DNA from: Salegentibacter mishustinae
GTDB lineage: Bacteria; Bacteroidota; Bacteroidia; Flavobacteriales; Flavobacteriaceae
Reading direction: 5' to 3'
Assembly (NCBI RefSeq): GCF_002900095.1
Contig: NZ_LLKN01000002.1
Location: forward strand, 2,046,001 to 2,110,000
DNA: 64,000 bases
This document shows positions 8,847 through 18,192 of the stretch, one piece after another. Numbering within the stretch: the stretch's first letter is position 1; the number at the start of each line of letters is the position of its first letter. The notes below the pieces were generated by a model. It did no database searches. It was not told the origin of the DNA and saw only the letters and a list, made by a program, of their open reading frames with translations. The translations under genes and the position numbers were made by a program.

Positions 8847-11819
8847 CTACGAAAACTGGTAGCCCACCAACCTGGGGTCGGTTAAGGTGTCCTGGCGTTG
8901 CAGCCATTGTATGCTAATAGAAATATAATCGAGCTCGTTATTTACCCGGCCGTAGCATTTATAAATTCCTTTGCTGCGCAACGGATATTTTTCTGCGGTA
9001 GCAGGAAATTGAACCGTATCAAAAACATCACCCTCAGCATCAAAAAAAGTCCCGAAATACATATATTTCCCGTTAGAAGTCCCAGTTTTTTTGGCGGTGA
9101 TCAGGGCACCATAGATCAAAATTTCCTTTCCCACATAATGTTTTAGATCTTTTGCTCTTACCGATTTTTCGATAGGATTTTTAAGCAATTTAAAATGCGA
9201 ACAAAGCGGAAAACCTAGTAATTCCATCTGGTCAAAAGCTTCTATCAATGCTGAATATTCAAACTGCGGAAGTTCAAAATCCCGGTGAGCGGTATTAAAT
9301 AACTTTTCCTGTGTAGTTACCGGTTTAGAGGCATTCAGTTTAAAGTGAGCTTTCCATAGTAAATGATGTTTATCTGTTTTAGTGAATCTAAAGGCATCAA
9401 TTTTCAATAAAATACTTAGTTGTTCTATAGAGATAGAAACGCGATCTATAAAATCATCAAACGACTTAAAAACTCCAAAAAACTGCCGGTTTTCCAGGAT
9501 TTGTTGCACGGTTTTAGTTTCTAATTCTTTGATATAGCCCAATCCCAGGTAGATATCTTTTCCAAAAATACTATTGGGGTGATCACTCCTATTGATGCAG
9601 GGCGGATGCACTCTCCCACCGCATTTTCTAATTTCCTGGATATAAGTTTCTACATCATAAAATCCGCCACCATTATTAAGCGCAGCTACCATAAATTCCA
9701 GCGGAAAATATTTCTTTAAATACAAACTTTGGTAACTTTCTACCGCATAAGAAGCCGAATGTCCCTTTGGAAATGCATACCCGGCAAAAGAAGAAATTTG
9801 CTCCCAAACTTCATCAATAATCTTTTTATTATAGCCTTTTTGCCTGCAGTTTTCTCTGAATTTAGCTTCAATTCGCTGCATCTGACCTTTCGATGTTTTC
9901 TTGCCACTCATTCCGCGCCGTAACACATCGGCATCTTCAAAACTAAGTCCGGCGAACTTATGCGCCACTTTCATCACATCTTCCTGGTAGACCATAATCC
10001 CATAAGTATCATCCATGATTTCGAGCATTACAGGATGGCCCTGCTTTCTTCTTGCGGGATCACGATGTCGCTTTATATATTCTTCTTTCATCCCTCCACT
10101 GGAAATCCCGGGCCTAATTATAGAACTTGCAGCCACTAAATTCAAATAATTATCGGTTTGTAGTTTGGTGAGTAGACCACGCATCGCCGGAGATTCTACA
10201 TAAAAAACCCCCATGCAATCGCCAGTTTTTAGTAACTCGTTAATTTGTGGGTCTTCCTTAAAAGCAGCAATATTTTCAATATCCTCAATTTCAGCATTTG
10301 GCTGATTTTCCTTAATAATTTCAATGGCATCGGTAATCTTTGAAAGTCCGCGTTGGGCTAGAATATCGAATTTATGAATCCCCACTTCTTCCGCGATATT
10401 CATATCTATCTGGATCGTTTCGAAACCTTTCGGCGGTAAAAAAGTGGCGGCATAATTATAAACGCTGTCATTCAGAATTAAAATTCCACCGGAATGAACA
10501 CTCAAATAATTGGGAAAACCTTCAATTAAAGCGCTGTAACGTAGCACTAATTTTTCCAATTGATCCAGCTCATTTATACTAAAAAATCCTGCCGAAAGTT
10601 TATCGATATTCTCTTTGGGCAAACCAAAAACCTTCCCCAATTCCCTGGCAACCGCGCGACGTTTAAAGGTGACGTAAGTACCCATTAAAGCAGTGAACTC
10701 GTATTTTTTAAAAATAAAATCGGTTACTTCGTTACGATCTTTCCAGGAAAAATCGATATCAAAATCGGGGGGAGAACTTCGACTTTCATTAATAAATCGT
10801 TCAAAATAAAGATCTAATTCAATAGGATCTACATTGGTAATTCCAATAATGTAAGCAATAATAGAATTGGCGCCACTTCCCCGCCCTATAAACGGAAAAT
10901 TCTGCAACCGGGCATAACTCACAATGTCATAATTGATTAAAAAATAGGAAACGAACCCGAGTTTTATAATGGCATTCAGTTCTTTTTCTACCCGCTCCAA
11001 AACTTTTTTATTTGCATCAGGATAACGTTTTGGCAGGTTTTCATCACATAATTTTCTTAAACGGATAATATCAGCTTCAGGGCTATCACCTGAAACCAAT
11101 AAATTTCGATTTTGGGTTTTTCCGAATTCAAAATCTACCCGGCAGGCTTTTACCAATTCCCGTGTGTTCTCTAAAATATGCGGAAAATCTTCAAATTCTG
11201 AAGCAATAATTTCTGAAGATATCATCTGCTGAGAAAAAGAACCCTGCTCGCTTTCGGGAAGCTGACTAAGTAAAACATTATTATCTATAGCTCGCAACAA
11301 ACGGTGCGCATTGTAATCGCGCTTATTCCTGAAACTAACACTCTGTTGCAGTACCAGTCTATCTTTAAATTCCCGGTATTTAGAAAATTTAAGCTTCCGC
11401 AGACTTTCTACTGAAATTCCAATGAATTCATTGCTCTCGAAATTCCTCTTTTTGTTCGCTATTACTTTTTCGAAAGGATAAATAATAAAACAATCAGGTA
11501 AATTCGGGGCTTCGGGTTTAAAATCTTTTTTTGAATGAAGTTGTTGCGACAAGTGTTCGTTTAACTGCCTGAAACCTTCATTGTTTTTAGCGATCCCAAC
11601 ATATTGCTGTTCTGCTCCATTTCTAAAATCGATTCCCACAATTGGTTTTATACCATATTCTGAAGCGATTTTTATAAAATTTAAACAAGCCGAAGTATTA
11701 TTAATATCGGTAAGCGCTAAAGATTCCACTTTAAATTCCCGGGCGAACTCACAGAGTTTTTCTACCGAAAAAGTTCCGTAGCGCAGCGAATACCAGGTAT
11801 GACAGTTTAAATAAATCAT
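8847..11819 (-). CDS. DNA polymerase III alpha subunit homologue, short DnaE type paired with DinB
   Basis: The 990-residue C-family polymerase has an N-terminal PHP domain (starts 'YLNCHTWYSLRYGTFSVEKL', 'ALTDINNTSACLNF' near 35-48), the polymerase active site 'PPDFDIDFSW' near residue 350, 'FPKGHSASYA' near 690, the helix-hairpin-helix region and a C-terminal OB-like segment. Replicative DnaE of Bacteroidota is about 1,450 residues, so this is probably the second, DnaE2-like copy used in damage tolerance. The ATG overlaps the dinB stop by 4 bp. The translesion role is inferred from this pairing and from known imuB-dnaE2 cassettes. Confidence 0.88.
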   Translation of the reverse strand: MIYLNCHTWYSLRYGTFSVEKLCEFAREFKVESLALTDINNTSACLNFIKIASEYGIKPIVGIDFRNGAEQQYVGIAKNNEGFRQLNEHLSQQLHSKKDFKPEAPNLPDCFIIYPFEKVIANKKRNFESNEFIGISVESLRKLKFSKYREFKDRLVLQQSVSFRNKRDYNAHRLLRAIDNNVLLSQLPESEQGSFSQQMISSEIIASEFEDFPHILENTRELVKACRVDFEFGKTQNRNLLVSGDSPEADIIRLRKLCDENLPKRYPDANKKVLERVEKELNAIIKLGFVSYFLINYDIVSYARLQNFPFIGRGSGANSIIAYIIGITNVDPIELDLYFERFINESRSSPPDFDIDFSWKDRNEVTDFIFKKYEFTALMGTYVTFKRRAVARELGKVFGLPKENIDKLSAGFFSINELDQLEKLVLRYSALIEGFPNYLSVHSGGILILNDSVYNYAATFLPPKGFETIQIDMNIAEEVGIHKFDILAQRGLSKITDAIEIIKENQPNAEIEDIENIAAFKEDPQINELLKTGDCMGVFYVESPAMRGLLTKLQTDNYLNLVAASSIIRPGISSGGMKEEYIKRHRDPARRKQGHPVMLEIMDDTYGIMVYQEDVMKVAHKFAGLSFEDADVLRRGMSGKKTSKGQMQRIEAKFRENCRQKGYNKKIIDEVWEQISSFAGYAFPKGHSASYAVESYQSLYLKKYFPLEFMVAALNNGGGFYDVETYIQEIRKCGGRVHPPCINRSDHPNSIFGKDIYLGLGYIKELETKTVQQILENRQFFGVFKSFDDFIDRVSISIEQLSILLKIDAFRFTKTDKHHLLWKAHFKLNASKPVTTQEKLFNTAHRDFELPQFEYSALIEAFDQMELLGFPLCSHFKLLKNPIEKSVRAKDLKHYVGKEILIYGALITAKKTGTSNGKYMYFGTFFDAEGDVFDTVQFPATAEKYPLRSKGIYKCYGRVNNELDYISISIQWLQRQDTLTDPRLVGYQFS

Positions 11820-13033
11820 TGTTTTCTATGCGCCAACACAATTGGCGGTTCGCCGTTAAACGGATTTCCCATTCGGCCAATGGTTTTTGTGCCCATGGTG
11901 ACCGCGCGCATCACGCTATGTTCTCCAAAACGCTCTTTGATTTTATCTATGGAATTATATAAATTCAGCATTTCTTCAGAATCATCAAACAGGTTAATCT
12001 GGTAATTTCCACCTACAAGCCCGCTGAATTTCACCCCGATTAACCGAATTAACAACCGGCGGGAATAAAGTTGCTTAAAGAGCATTTCAACTTTAGGAAT
12101 TAGAATATGATCGGCGCTGGTATAGGAGATTTTCACCTGCTTCGAATGCGTCTGATAATCTGAATACCTAATCTTCACACTTATCACGCTGGTTAATTTA
12201 TTTCCACGCCGTAACTGGTACGCCAGGCTTTCGGCCATCGCCACCAAAGTGGCGTGCAGGCGAACCATATCTATAGTATCACGACCAAAAGTACGCTCGG
12301 TAGAGATAGATTTTCTTTCGTGATAAGGAATAATTGGTGTATCGTCCAAGCCATTAGCACGTTTCCAAATAGTTCGCCCGGCTTTTCCTAAAACACTTTC
12401 CAACATTTCTACCGGCATTTCCTGGATGGTTTTTATTTCCCTAACCCCTAAATTCAGTAGTTTTTGAAAGGTTTTATTTCCCACCATCGGGATTTTATTT
12501 ACGCTTAATGGTGCAAGAAAGATTTTTTCATTTCCATGCGGAATTATAATTTCGGCATTAGGTTTAGCTTCTCCCGTAGCGATCTTGGAAACCACCTTGT
12601 TTTGTGAAAGTCCGAAAGAAATTGGCAAGCCGCTTTCCTTTATAATTGTCTGTCTCAACTCACTGGCAAATTGATTAATCCCGAAAAATTTATCCATCCC
12701 ACTCAAATCGGCATAAAACTCATCTACACTGGCTTTTTCAAAACTGGGCACCTGGCTTTTAATAATCTCTGTAACTTCTTTCGAATGTTTGGTGTAAGTA
12801 CTGGCATTCCCTTTAATTACGGTGGCCTGCGGACAAAGCTGCCGGGCTACTTTCATCGCCATTCCCGAGTGTACTCCAAACTTTCTCGTTTCATAACTAC
12901 AGGCCGCCACTACCCCACGATCGCCAATTCCACCTACGATAAGCGGTTTACCATTCAATTCAGAATTTTGTTTACGTTCTACCGAAACAAAAAATGCATC
13001 GAGATCCAGATGTAAAATAGACTTATTCTTCAT
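11816..13033 (-). CDS. dinB: Y-family DNA polymerase (DinB / DNA polymerase IV type)
   Basis: The 405-residue protein is a translesion polymerase. The catalytic acidic residues lie in 'LDLDAFFVSVE' (D10/D12) and 'SVDEFYADL' (D104, E105). A steric region 'CSYETRKFGVHSGM' (about 45-58), the helix-hairpin-helix 'IPMVGNKTFQKLLNLGV' (about 177-193) and a little-finger domain with 'STERTFGRD' (about 244-252) follow. All residues needed for activity appear present, unlike ImuB, which has lost them. A C-terminal clamp-binding peptide is possible in the stretch 'QINLFDD' near 352-358. It is first in a two-gene operon with the short dnaE. Confidence 0.92.
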   Translation of the reverse strand: MKNKSILHLDLDAFFVSVERKQNSELNGKPLIVGGIGDRGVVAACSYETRKFGVHSGMAMKVARQLCPQATVIKGNASTYTKHSKEVTEIIKSQVPSFEKASVDEFYADLSGMDKFFGINQFASELRQTIIKESGLPISFGLSQNKVVSKIATGEAKPNAEIIIPHGNEKIFLAPLSVNKIPMVGNKTFQKLLNLGVREIKTIQEMPVEMLESVLGKAGRTIWKRANGLDDTPIIPYHERKSISTERTFGRDTIDMVRLHATLVAMAESLAYQLRRGNKLTSVISVKIRYSDYQTHSKQVKISYTSADHILIPKVEMLFKQLYSRRLLIRLIGVKFSGLVGGNYQINLFDDSEEMLNLYNSIDKIKERFGEHSVMRAVTMGTKTIGRMGNPFNGEPPIVLAHRKQ

Positions 13034-13067
13034 TATTTGGATTATTTCCTTTTTATAGGATATTTTC

Positions 13068-13075
13068 CAAATTTA
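13068..13075 (-). promoter_or_regulatory. putative -7 element for dinB-dnaE
   Basis: Minus-strand TAAATTTG matches TAnnTTTG, 35 bp before the dinB ATG. The nearest upstream TTG is only 15 bp away, shorter than usual. No obvious LexA-like palindrome overlaps it. Confidence 0.3.
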
Positions 13076-13210
13076 TAAAATATCTGAAATCAAAATAATT
13101 CTGCTCCGTTAAATTTTGAAAAGAATTTTTCAGCTTGATGATTCTAAAAAAGTCAAAATAAAAACCCTTTTATTATTAAAAATCTAACGGCCTAAACTTT
13201 ATAGTTTTAG

Positions 13211-13218
13211 TAGTTTTG
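13211..13218 (+). promoter_or_regulatory. putative -7 element for the paired membrane protein genes
   Basis: TAGTTTTG matches TAnnTTTG and lies 27 bp before the ATG at 13245, a typical leader length. The -33 element is not clear. Confidence 0.4.
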
Positions 13219-13244
13219 CCGACTTAAAGTACCAAGCCTGAAAT

Positions 13245-13796
13245 ATGACGAAAATATTCAGAAGATTATCTTTCTTTATTCTAATCCTGGTGCAGTTTAT
13301 ATTTTTGTTCGCTATATTTTTTGATAAGACGAATGCTCCCCTCGTACTTTTATTCTTGGGCATAATTTCGGTATTAATAAGTCTTGCTTATTTCAAATCG
13401 CCACGGCAAGAAGAAAGGTATTTTATAAAAGATCTTTATCTTATTCTTTTTGCGGTGACCGGCGCCCTAAGCACATTTTTTATAAATATTGAACTTAAAT
13501 TTGGCCCCGTGATCGCTGCAGGATTTATAGGAACCCTGGCTTCTTTTGTGCCTTCAATAAACAGAAAATCACAACTTTTAAAAGAAGTGCCACCCGCCAT
13601 TTACTGTGGTGCTTTTGTGGGAATGACTTCTGCCAGCGTAGCGCCCAATTTAAAATTTATTCTACTGGCCGGTATTATCGCGGGCAGCATTCTTATTCTT
13701 TCTAAAAACATTTTTAACGGCTTTGGCGGCAAATTGGGAACCATTGCTTTTGGTGGTGTAGCCATTACTTCAGCCATTTTATATACCCTGCTTTAA
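13245..13796 (+). CDS. small polytopic membrane protein, first of a paralogous pair
   Basis: The 183-residue protein has about six hydrophobic segments and no known enzymatic motif that I recognise. Its second half carries 'YCGAFVGMTSASVAP' (about 119-133) and 'FNGFGGKLGTIAFGG' (about 156-170). The next gene product has the same blocks in the same order, so the two are paralogues. Its stop overlaps the start of that gene (TAATG, one shared base), which implies equal, coupled synthesis and probably a hetero-oligomer in the inner membrane. The Gly-rich 'GGxLGT' segment could line a pore or bind a small ligand; this is speculation. Function unknown. Confidence 0.75.
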   Translation: MTKIFRRLSFFILILVQFIFLFAIFFDKTNAPLVLLFLGIISVLISLAYFKSPRQEERYFIKDLYLILFAVTGALSTFFINIELKFGPVIAAGFIGTLASFVPSINRKSQLLKEVPPAIYCGAFVGMTSASVAPNLKFILLAGIIAGSILILSKNIFNGFGGKLGTIAFGGVAITSAILYTLL

Positions 13797-14227
13797 TGGA
13801 AATAAGTATTCTTTTTTTTACTGGAATTATTTCTGCCATCTTAACTTATGTAGTTAACAACAAGTACAGGCAGGGCGCCGTACGAGCATCAGCAGGCCTC
13901 TCGCTTTTGGTAGGCCTGTTTTTCTATTTTTTTCCTGAACTTTTTAGCCACTATTTAACTAAAAACATTCCAATAGTTTTTATTGGCGCGACTTTTATAG
14001 GAATGGTTTCTTCAAAAATACTTCCCAGCTATTTATTGGTAGGTTTTTCAGGGTTTATCTTTTCTATTATCTACCTAAATGCGAGTCCGTTTTTTAAAGG
14101 TTACGGTGGTGCTTTGGGTACTACTGCCGCTATTTCTGTATTGGTTTCATTAAGCCTTGCAGTAGTTTCTAAGAGCGAAAAAATAAAAAGGATAAAAAAA
14201 TACAGGCCTTGCCGAAAAAACAAATAA
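13796..14227 (+). CDS. small polytopic membrane protein, second of a paralogous pair
   Basis: The 143-residue protein has four to five hydrophobic segments and a basic C-terminal tail rich in Lys and Arg, expected in the cytoplasm. It repeats the blocks of its upstream neighbour: 'FIGATFIGMVSSKILP' (about 62-77) and 'FFKGYGGALGTTAA' (about 98-111). It lacks the extra N-terminal region of the first protein. The gene starts inside the stop codon of its partner and ends 4 bp before the convergent 580-residue gene. No function can be assigned from sequence alone. Confidence 0.75.
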   Translation: MEISILFFTGIISAILTYVVNNKYRQGAVRASAGLSLLVGLFFYFFPELFSHYLTKNIPIVFIGATFIGMVSSKILPSYLLVGFSGFIFSIIYLNASPFFKGYGGALGTTAAISVLVSLSLAVVSKSEKIKRIKKYRPCRKNK

Positions 14228-14231
14228 CTCC

Positions 14232-15974
14232 TTACAGCTTAGGTTCTAGCCATAAACCACCCATCGAAATAAGAAATATTCCGTAAAACCATAATGAATT
14301 AATGGCAATTGGCATTTTCACAGATTTTTCTTCCACGATTTCCTGCTGAAAAAATCTATTATTTTCCTCTGAAGTTCGATTAGATTGTAAAGCTTGCCAA
14401 TCTTCGGCATTATGCACAAAATAATTAAAAACCGAAGTAGAATCCTGTTCTATTTTCAATTTCTGCCAGCCGGTTTTTTGCGGATAAGTTTTACCCGTCC
14501 ATAATTCTGAATTATTTAAATCCTGTTTTAGCGGAATTAAATAATCATTCTCATCCCGCACTCTCGGATTTTCTACTGAAGTCCGAAGTTGTAACTCAAA
14601 AGCTTGATCTTTAAATGCAAAATCGTTTTTGGCTTTCCAGGATGCCGTGACTGAAGTTCTTTTGCTTATTTGCTCCAACAGTTGAGACCAAATCTTTTGA
14701 TAAGCTTCCTGCCTACCTTCAAGTTGCAACTGCCAGGTATTTTCTAACAGCGTTGTACCAATCCTGCCCTGCCCTATTCGCTTATAACCACTCAGAATTG
14801 AAGAATTTGAATTATGAATTTCCTCCAAACCAAATTCTTTTTTTAACTGAAACGGCTGTTTGGCAATAGAAACCTCAGGAAGATTATCTATTTCAGTTTC
14901 TGTACCTGAAACTCGTTCTAATTCAAAAACCGAAAAATCCCCTACGGAATTTAGCGTATTAGCTTCTCCCAATAGAAAAAGTCCCAACCCGGTTTCCCAA
15001 ATCGAATTTTGCAGCGCACTGGTTTCTGAAGAAGAAAGATTGCGAAGTGCTCCTGTATCTGAAATAAGTAGATCAAAATCTTCTAAAGTTTCTTCATCTA
15101 AACGCCCTAGATTCGTATTTTCGGTATTAAAAAATTCAAATTTAAATCGTCCGGTGGTAATCCGGTTTTTTACCAGCAGTTCGTGACCGGATTCCGCTAA
15201 AAAATTCTTGAGGTATTTAAGCTCGAAAGTGGGGTAACTATTCAGTATTAAAATACGTAAAACTTCTTCTTTGTTCACTATTACCGGTAAAGCATCGCGA
15301 CCTAAAATTTCTCCTAAAGAATCTTTTTCAGTTAGGTTGAAAATATAGTTACCATCAACTTTTAATTCAGTTTCCAGTTTAAAATTTTTATTTTCTTCCG
15401 AAGTAAAAACAATCGAATCCATTGCAGTTCCGCCGGCATCTTCTAAAACCAGCCGGTTACCGAATTTTGGTTTTAAAAACCTTCCCTGCACTTGCAAATT
15501 ATTACCTACACGATTTTTGTGATTATAATTGAGCTTTACAATTCCTGCAAGAGTATCTCCCGCTAAATAAGTCACCGGTAAATCCTCGAATTGGTATAAA
15601 TCAAAAACACTAATTCCACGCCCCAATACAAAGATTTGTTTTGAAGTTTTCAATTCAGGCAAAATCTCATCTTTTCGATAATCAATTACCTTTATTTTTC
15701 GATATGCTTTCTTCAAACTATCCAACTGATCTTGCTTAAAATCTTCAGTAATAATTAAAACATTTCCTTCCCGAACTTCTTCATTAATTGCAGGTTTTAA
15801 AGCGATAAGGGCCAAAGAAGAAACCGCTAAAACTGACAGGGAAATTTTCAATAAAAAGCGTTTTTTTCCCGCTTGTGACCATTCTTTCCAGAGAAAAACC
15901 AAGAGTAAAACAACCCAGCCTATAAGTACCGGCCAAAACCATGAAGTATTTAAAAAAGTTAGGTTACTACTCAT
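14232..15974 (-). CDS. large membrane protein of the MoxR/BatA-like cluster with amidotransferase-like fold region
   Basis: The 580-residue protein has two N-terminal membrane helices (about 12-29 and 42-59), a large periplasmic part and one helix near the C-terminus (about 560-576). Segments such as 'RILILNSYPTFELKYLKNFL' (about 244-263) and 'DLLISDTGALRNL' (about 300-312) resemble the class I amidotransferase-like (Rossmann) fold seen in membrane proteins of BatA/DUF58 clusters; no catalytic Cys is visible there. It is the last gene of the cluster, overlapping the upstream gene by 8 bp, so it is translationally coupled. Substrate and role are unknown. Confidence 0.7.
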   Translation of the reverse strand: MSSNLTFLNTSWFWPVLIGWVVLLLVFLWKEWSQAGKKRFLLKISLSVLAVSSLALIALKPAINEEVREGNVLIITEDFKQDQLDSLKKAYRKIKVIDYRKDEILPELKTSKQIFVLGRGISVFDLYQFEDLPVTYLAGDTLAGIVKLNYNHKNRVGNNLQVQGRFLKPKFGNRLVLEDAGGTAMDSIVFTSEENKNFKLETELKVDGNYIFNLTEKDSLGEILGRDALPVIVNKEEVLRILILNSYPTFELKYLKNFLAESGHELLVKNRITTGRFKFEFFNTENTNLGRLDEETLEDFDLLISDTGALRNLSSSETSALQNSIWETGLGLFLLGEANTLNSVGDFSVFELERVSGTETEIDNLPEVSIAKQPFQLKKEFGLEEIHNSNSSILSGYKRIGQGRIGTTLLENTWQLQLEGRQEAYQKIWSQLLEQISKRTSVTASWKAKNDFAFKDQAFELQLRTSVENPRVRDENDYLIPLKQDLNNSELWTGKTYPQKTGWQKLKIEQDSTSVFNYFVHNAEDWQALQSNRTSEENNRFFQQEIVEEKSVKMPIAINSLWFYGIFLISMGGLWLEPKL

Positions 15975-18192
15975 TCAATTCCAGTTCTTTCAATAATAAA
16001 TCGTTGATTTTTCCACTAAAACCGGTTCCTTTTTGCGGTTCAGCTTTAGCTTCCGGAAGTGCCTGCAACAAGCCTTTTTGTGTTTCAATTATAATTTCTT
16101 TTCCTATTTGCTGTTCTTCAGAAAGTCGTTTTAAGTCTTGTAAAACCTTTAGATATCTGCCGGGTTCAGTTATGGCTTTTTCGGCAAGTTCATTTCCAGC
16201 TTTTTCAAAAAGCTCCCGATTGGTTTCTGTAATATTTGAATTTGATTCTTTTAATTCTTCTAATCTTAAAACACTTTTCCGCATAAAAAGAAAATCATCA
16301 TTTTCTTCAAATTCTTCATTTTTACGATAATTGCCCACCTCGTCAAGCTCTCCCGTAAGCCGTTTATCTTCCTTAATTGGTGGCGAATCAAAACCAATAC
16401 GATGCACATAAATTCTTGCGCTATTCTTGATTTCCTGGATAAGCTCCAGGGCTTCATATTGAAAGGGCAGCGATTTTTCAGGCTCGTAAAGCCTTAAATG
16501 CAACTCGGCATCCCACATAATATTTAAGGCCTGCCGTAACATCGCTTTTAAATTATCGGTAAATAATGATGAAGATTCAGGGTCGCTATGATTGTGCAAA
16601 TAATCGGCAAGCGGATCTTCTCCTTCTTCACTTTCTTCACCGTGGTCGTGACCATCATTTTCTTCTACCAAATTATGCTCATTGTCACCATCGTGATCGT
16701 GGGTGTAATCGGCTAAAGGATCTTCGTCGTGATCATGATCTTCTCCCAAAGTTTCACCGCCCATTTCCATTCCACCTTCAGCTTCATCACCCATAAACTG
16801 ACCGTACTTTAACCGAAGCGCTTTTTGATCAAAACCAAGATCATTGCTGGTTTTATTAAATTTTTCTTTGGAAAGTTGCCCACGCTCACTAATAAGTTTC
16901 TCGGTGTCAATAATCAATTGCCGTTGACTCCTGAAATAATCGGGCATAAGGTCTACCCCGAGTCCACCTTCTACGCCTAGACCATAATCTACCGTGTCTT
17001 TTATCACCGCAAAATAGGTTTCACTACGGGCAATATTGGCTTGAGGTTGTTTAAGGTCGCTGGCTTCCACATAGAAATACAGCTCATCGCCTGGCTCCAT
17101 TTCCATTTTATCCAAATCTATATTTTTGGTTAATTTCAGGCTTTTCTTTCCACTTTCTACGGTTTTATCAAAACTCAATTGTTCTTCCCTAAATTTCACC
17201 GATTCCCCGGTTCCCCTGCTCACCGTAGCAATAATATGAGCATTTGCAAGTCCAAAATCGTCGGTTATAGAAGCGCCGAATTTGATGCGTTTTTCATCAT
17301 CATAATTAAAAGAATTGAATTGCTTTAACCCCTCTAAAATAATTACCGGCGCTTTGTCTTTAGTAACTTCAATCGCATAAAGATCTGAAACGTAGCTGGC
17401 GCCGGTCGTATCGGTAAATCTAAAATTATAGAAACCTGAATTTCCCAACATCGAAGTTCCAGAGTATGAACCATCATTTTCTTTCATCGGCCGAAGGCTG
17501 CCCATACTTTCAAGGCTTACGCTATCTACTGCTCCTTCAAAACTGAGTTTCCAGGTAACGCGAGAACCCTCTACGGCTTTGATATCCATTTTTGATGAAG
17601 TGGAATTTGCCAGGCCGGTATAAGCAGGATAATTGATTGTTAATTGCTGGTCTTCTAAAACCGGCGCTTTAGATTTAATTGAAGAAGAATCTGTAGGCCG
17701 AAAAACTATAATTTCTTCCTTCGGAATTTTATTTTCTTTTGAGAAATAATTTTCAGTTAGTCCGAAATAAAACGCGGAAACACCAATAGCAATCATTATT
17801 ACAGAAGTAATCGCGGCGGTTCCCAGTTTATGTTCTGGCTGAATTTGCTTGCTTTCGGCTTCAACTTCTTTTGCAACTTTTTGCTGCTGAAGTTTTGCCA
17901 ATCCTGAAAGTTCTTCGGTGGTTTTTAGTAATAATCCGCTGCTGTATTCCAGTTTAGTGGATTTTCGATCAATAAAACTACTGACTTTCTGCAAATCGAT
18001 TTTCCAGGGTCTTTTCAAGAAAGTAGCCACGATAAAAACGATACCGAAGCCAATTATACTGATGAGTAAACTGAAAGAAAAGAACCAGGTGAAAACCGCA
18101 GCACCAATAGCGTAGAGGAATACCTCCAGCCAAAGCAACAATTGCCAGCGTTTTTGAAAACTGATTAATATGTCTTTTCCGGTTTTGCTCAT
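15967..18192 (-). CDS. large membrane protein with His/Asp-rich acidic insert, DUF4175-like, MoxR cluster
   Basis: The 741-residue protein has hydrophobic helices at about 18-40, 42-59 and 125-144, a periplasmic Ig-like region (about 160-400), then an unusual acidic segment (about 470-540) and a helical, charged C-terminal domain (545-741) that may form coiled coils. The insert holds a duplicated 'EDPLADYxHxH' unit and many His-Asp pairs, suggesting metal or calcium binding (inference). The organisation resembles DUF4175-type proteins found beside DUF58 and MoxR genes. Its start overlaps the stop of the BatA-like gene by 4 bp. Confidence 0.72.
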   Translation of the reverse strand: MSKTGKDILISFQKRWQLLLWLEVFLYAIGAAVFTWFFSFSLLISIIGFGIVFIVATFLKRPWKIDLQKVSSFIDRKSTKLEYSSGLLLKTTEELSGLAKLQQQKVAKEVEAESKQIQPEHKLGTAAITSVIMIAIGVSAFYFGLTENYFSKENKIPKEEIIVFRPTDSSSIKSKAPVLEDQQLTINYPAYTGLANSTSSKMDIKAVEGSRVTWKLSFEGAVDSVSLESMGSLRPMKENDGSYSGTSMLGNSGFYNFRFTDTTGASYVSDLYAIEVTKDKAPVIILEGLKQFNSFNYDDEKRIKFGASITDDFGLANAHIIATVSRGTGESVKFREEQLSFDKTVESGKKSLKLTKNIDLDKMEMEPGDELYFYVEASDLKQPQANIARSETYFAVIKDTVDYGLGVEGGLGVDLMPDYFRSQRQLIIDTEKLISERGQLSKEKFNKTSNDLGFDQKALRLKYGQFMGDEAEGGMEMGGETLGEDHDHDEDPLADYTHDHDGDNEHNLVEENDGHDHGEESEEGEDPLADYLHNHSDPESSSLFTDNLKAMLRQALNIMWDAELHLRLYEPEKSLPFQYEALELIQEIKNSARIYVHRIGFDSPPIKEDKRLTGELDEVGNYRKNEEFEENDDFLFMRKSVLRLEELKESNSNITETNRELFEKAGNELAEKAITEPGRYLKVLQDLKRLSEEQQIGKEIIIETQKGLLQALPEAKAEPQKGTGFSGKINDLLLKELELNE

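Noticed and set aside
12671-13015. 114-codon open frame opposite dinB
   Set aside because: Antisense to the catalytic part of dinB; no plausible start signal or domain.
16566-16796. His-rich open frame on the plus strand opposite the MoxR-cluster membrane protein
   Set aside because: Its His content is the complement of the Asp/His-rich repeat on the coding strand, not a separate metal-binding protein.
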